From positions 113,285 through 166,708 of the forward strand of contig NZ_LMSB01000007.1 in assembly GCF_001428005.1 (NCBI RefSeq): a stretch of 53,424 bases of DNA. The letters are read 5' to 3'. The stretch is from Arthrobacter sp. Soil736. GTDB taxonomy: Bacteria > Actinomycetota > Actinomycetes > Actinomycetales > Micrococcaceae. Shown here piece after piece: positions 53,365 through 53,424 of the stretch (within the stretch, counting starts at the first letter, position 1; each line of letters starts with the position of its first letter). The translations under genes and the position numbers were made by a program. The notes beneath the pieces are model-generated. The model saw only the letters and a list, made by a program, of their open reading frames with translations. It searched no databases and was not told the origin of the DNA.

Positions 53365-53424
53365 GTGAGTGGTGCCGCTCAAGCCGAGCGGTACCGCGCC
53401 AAGAAAAAGGGAAAGATTGGGGCG
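53365..53424 (+). CDS. Possible start of a plus-strand gene, cut by window edge
   Basis: A GTG at 53365 opens 20 codons (VSGAAQAERYRAKKKGKIGA) to the window end. TTGACA at 53333–53338 could be its -35 box, but no clear -10 or ribosome site is seen. The basic composition is compatible with the tail before a DNA-binding domain, which is a guess. Divergent from the frameshifted gene. Confidence 0.3.
   Translation, partial: MSGAAQAERYRAKKKGKIGA

Overview
The window is high-GC actinobacterial DNA, most likely from the Arthrobacter/Pseudarthrobacter group (Micrococcaceae). That rests on protein content (mycothiol-type TIGR03085 and DUF3000 proteins, the DUF3000–RNase D–FadA–FadB order, an acnA remnant next to dxs), on frequent GTG and TTG starts, and on genes whose -10 box sits 6–9 nt before the start codon, which implies leaderless transcripts. 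The genus is inferred from remembered family resemblance, not from a search.

Layout. 1–7303 is a histidine-utilisation (hut) locus. A minus-strand operon runs from an IclR regulator through a ProU/OpuC-like ABC transporter to urocanate hydratase, cut by the window edge. Divergent from it are an M20 amidohydrolase and formimidoylglutamate deiminase. 7316–10650 is a LacI-controlled sugar/polyol module (Gfo/Idh dehydrogenase plus TIM-barrel isomerase). 10843–21611 is core metabolism: hisF, hisG and hisE; the riboflavin operon ribD-E-B-A-H behind an FMN riboswitch; rpe; rsmB; fmt; def. 22639–23541 holds one tRNA-Val(CAC) on the minus strand and a plus-strand Gly–Cys–Val–Gly–Val tRNA cluster. 23689–33913 holds an MT0933-type small protein, zapE, a rhodanese/SufE pair, ybaK, a hydrolase, msrB, a DUF6421–SDR–threonine aldolase group and DUF3000. 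33972–38870 is RNase D plus the fadA–fadB beta-oxidation pair, with a palindromic operator inside the fadA promoter.

38994–47648 is catabolic: a second LacI/Gfo-Idh/TIM-isomerase module with twin operators, an ECF-type importer, a nucleoside hydrolase carrying a perfect 60-bp internal tandem duplication, an aldo/keto reductase and a small HhH protein. It may have been inserted between fadB and the dxs neighbourhood. 47682–50754 is a conserved hypothetical, DUF402 and dxs.

Right of dxs the chromosome is broken. Only about ten C-terminal codons of what looks like acnA, with its terminator, survive at 50895–50927. From there to the window end the DNA is gene-poor and decayed: an MFS transporter pseudogene, a lower-GC stretch and a conserved small gene with a one-base frameshift. 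This junction is the most notable structural feature. I did not find a convincing new defence or other undescribed system; the strongest leads are the acnA junction, the iunH duplication, the hut-locus paired sites and the ECF/nucleoside-hydrolase group.
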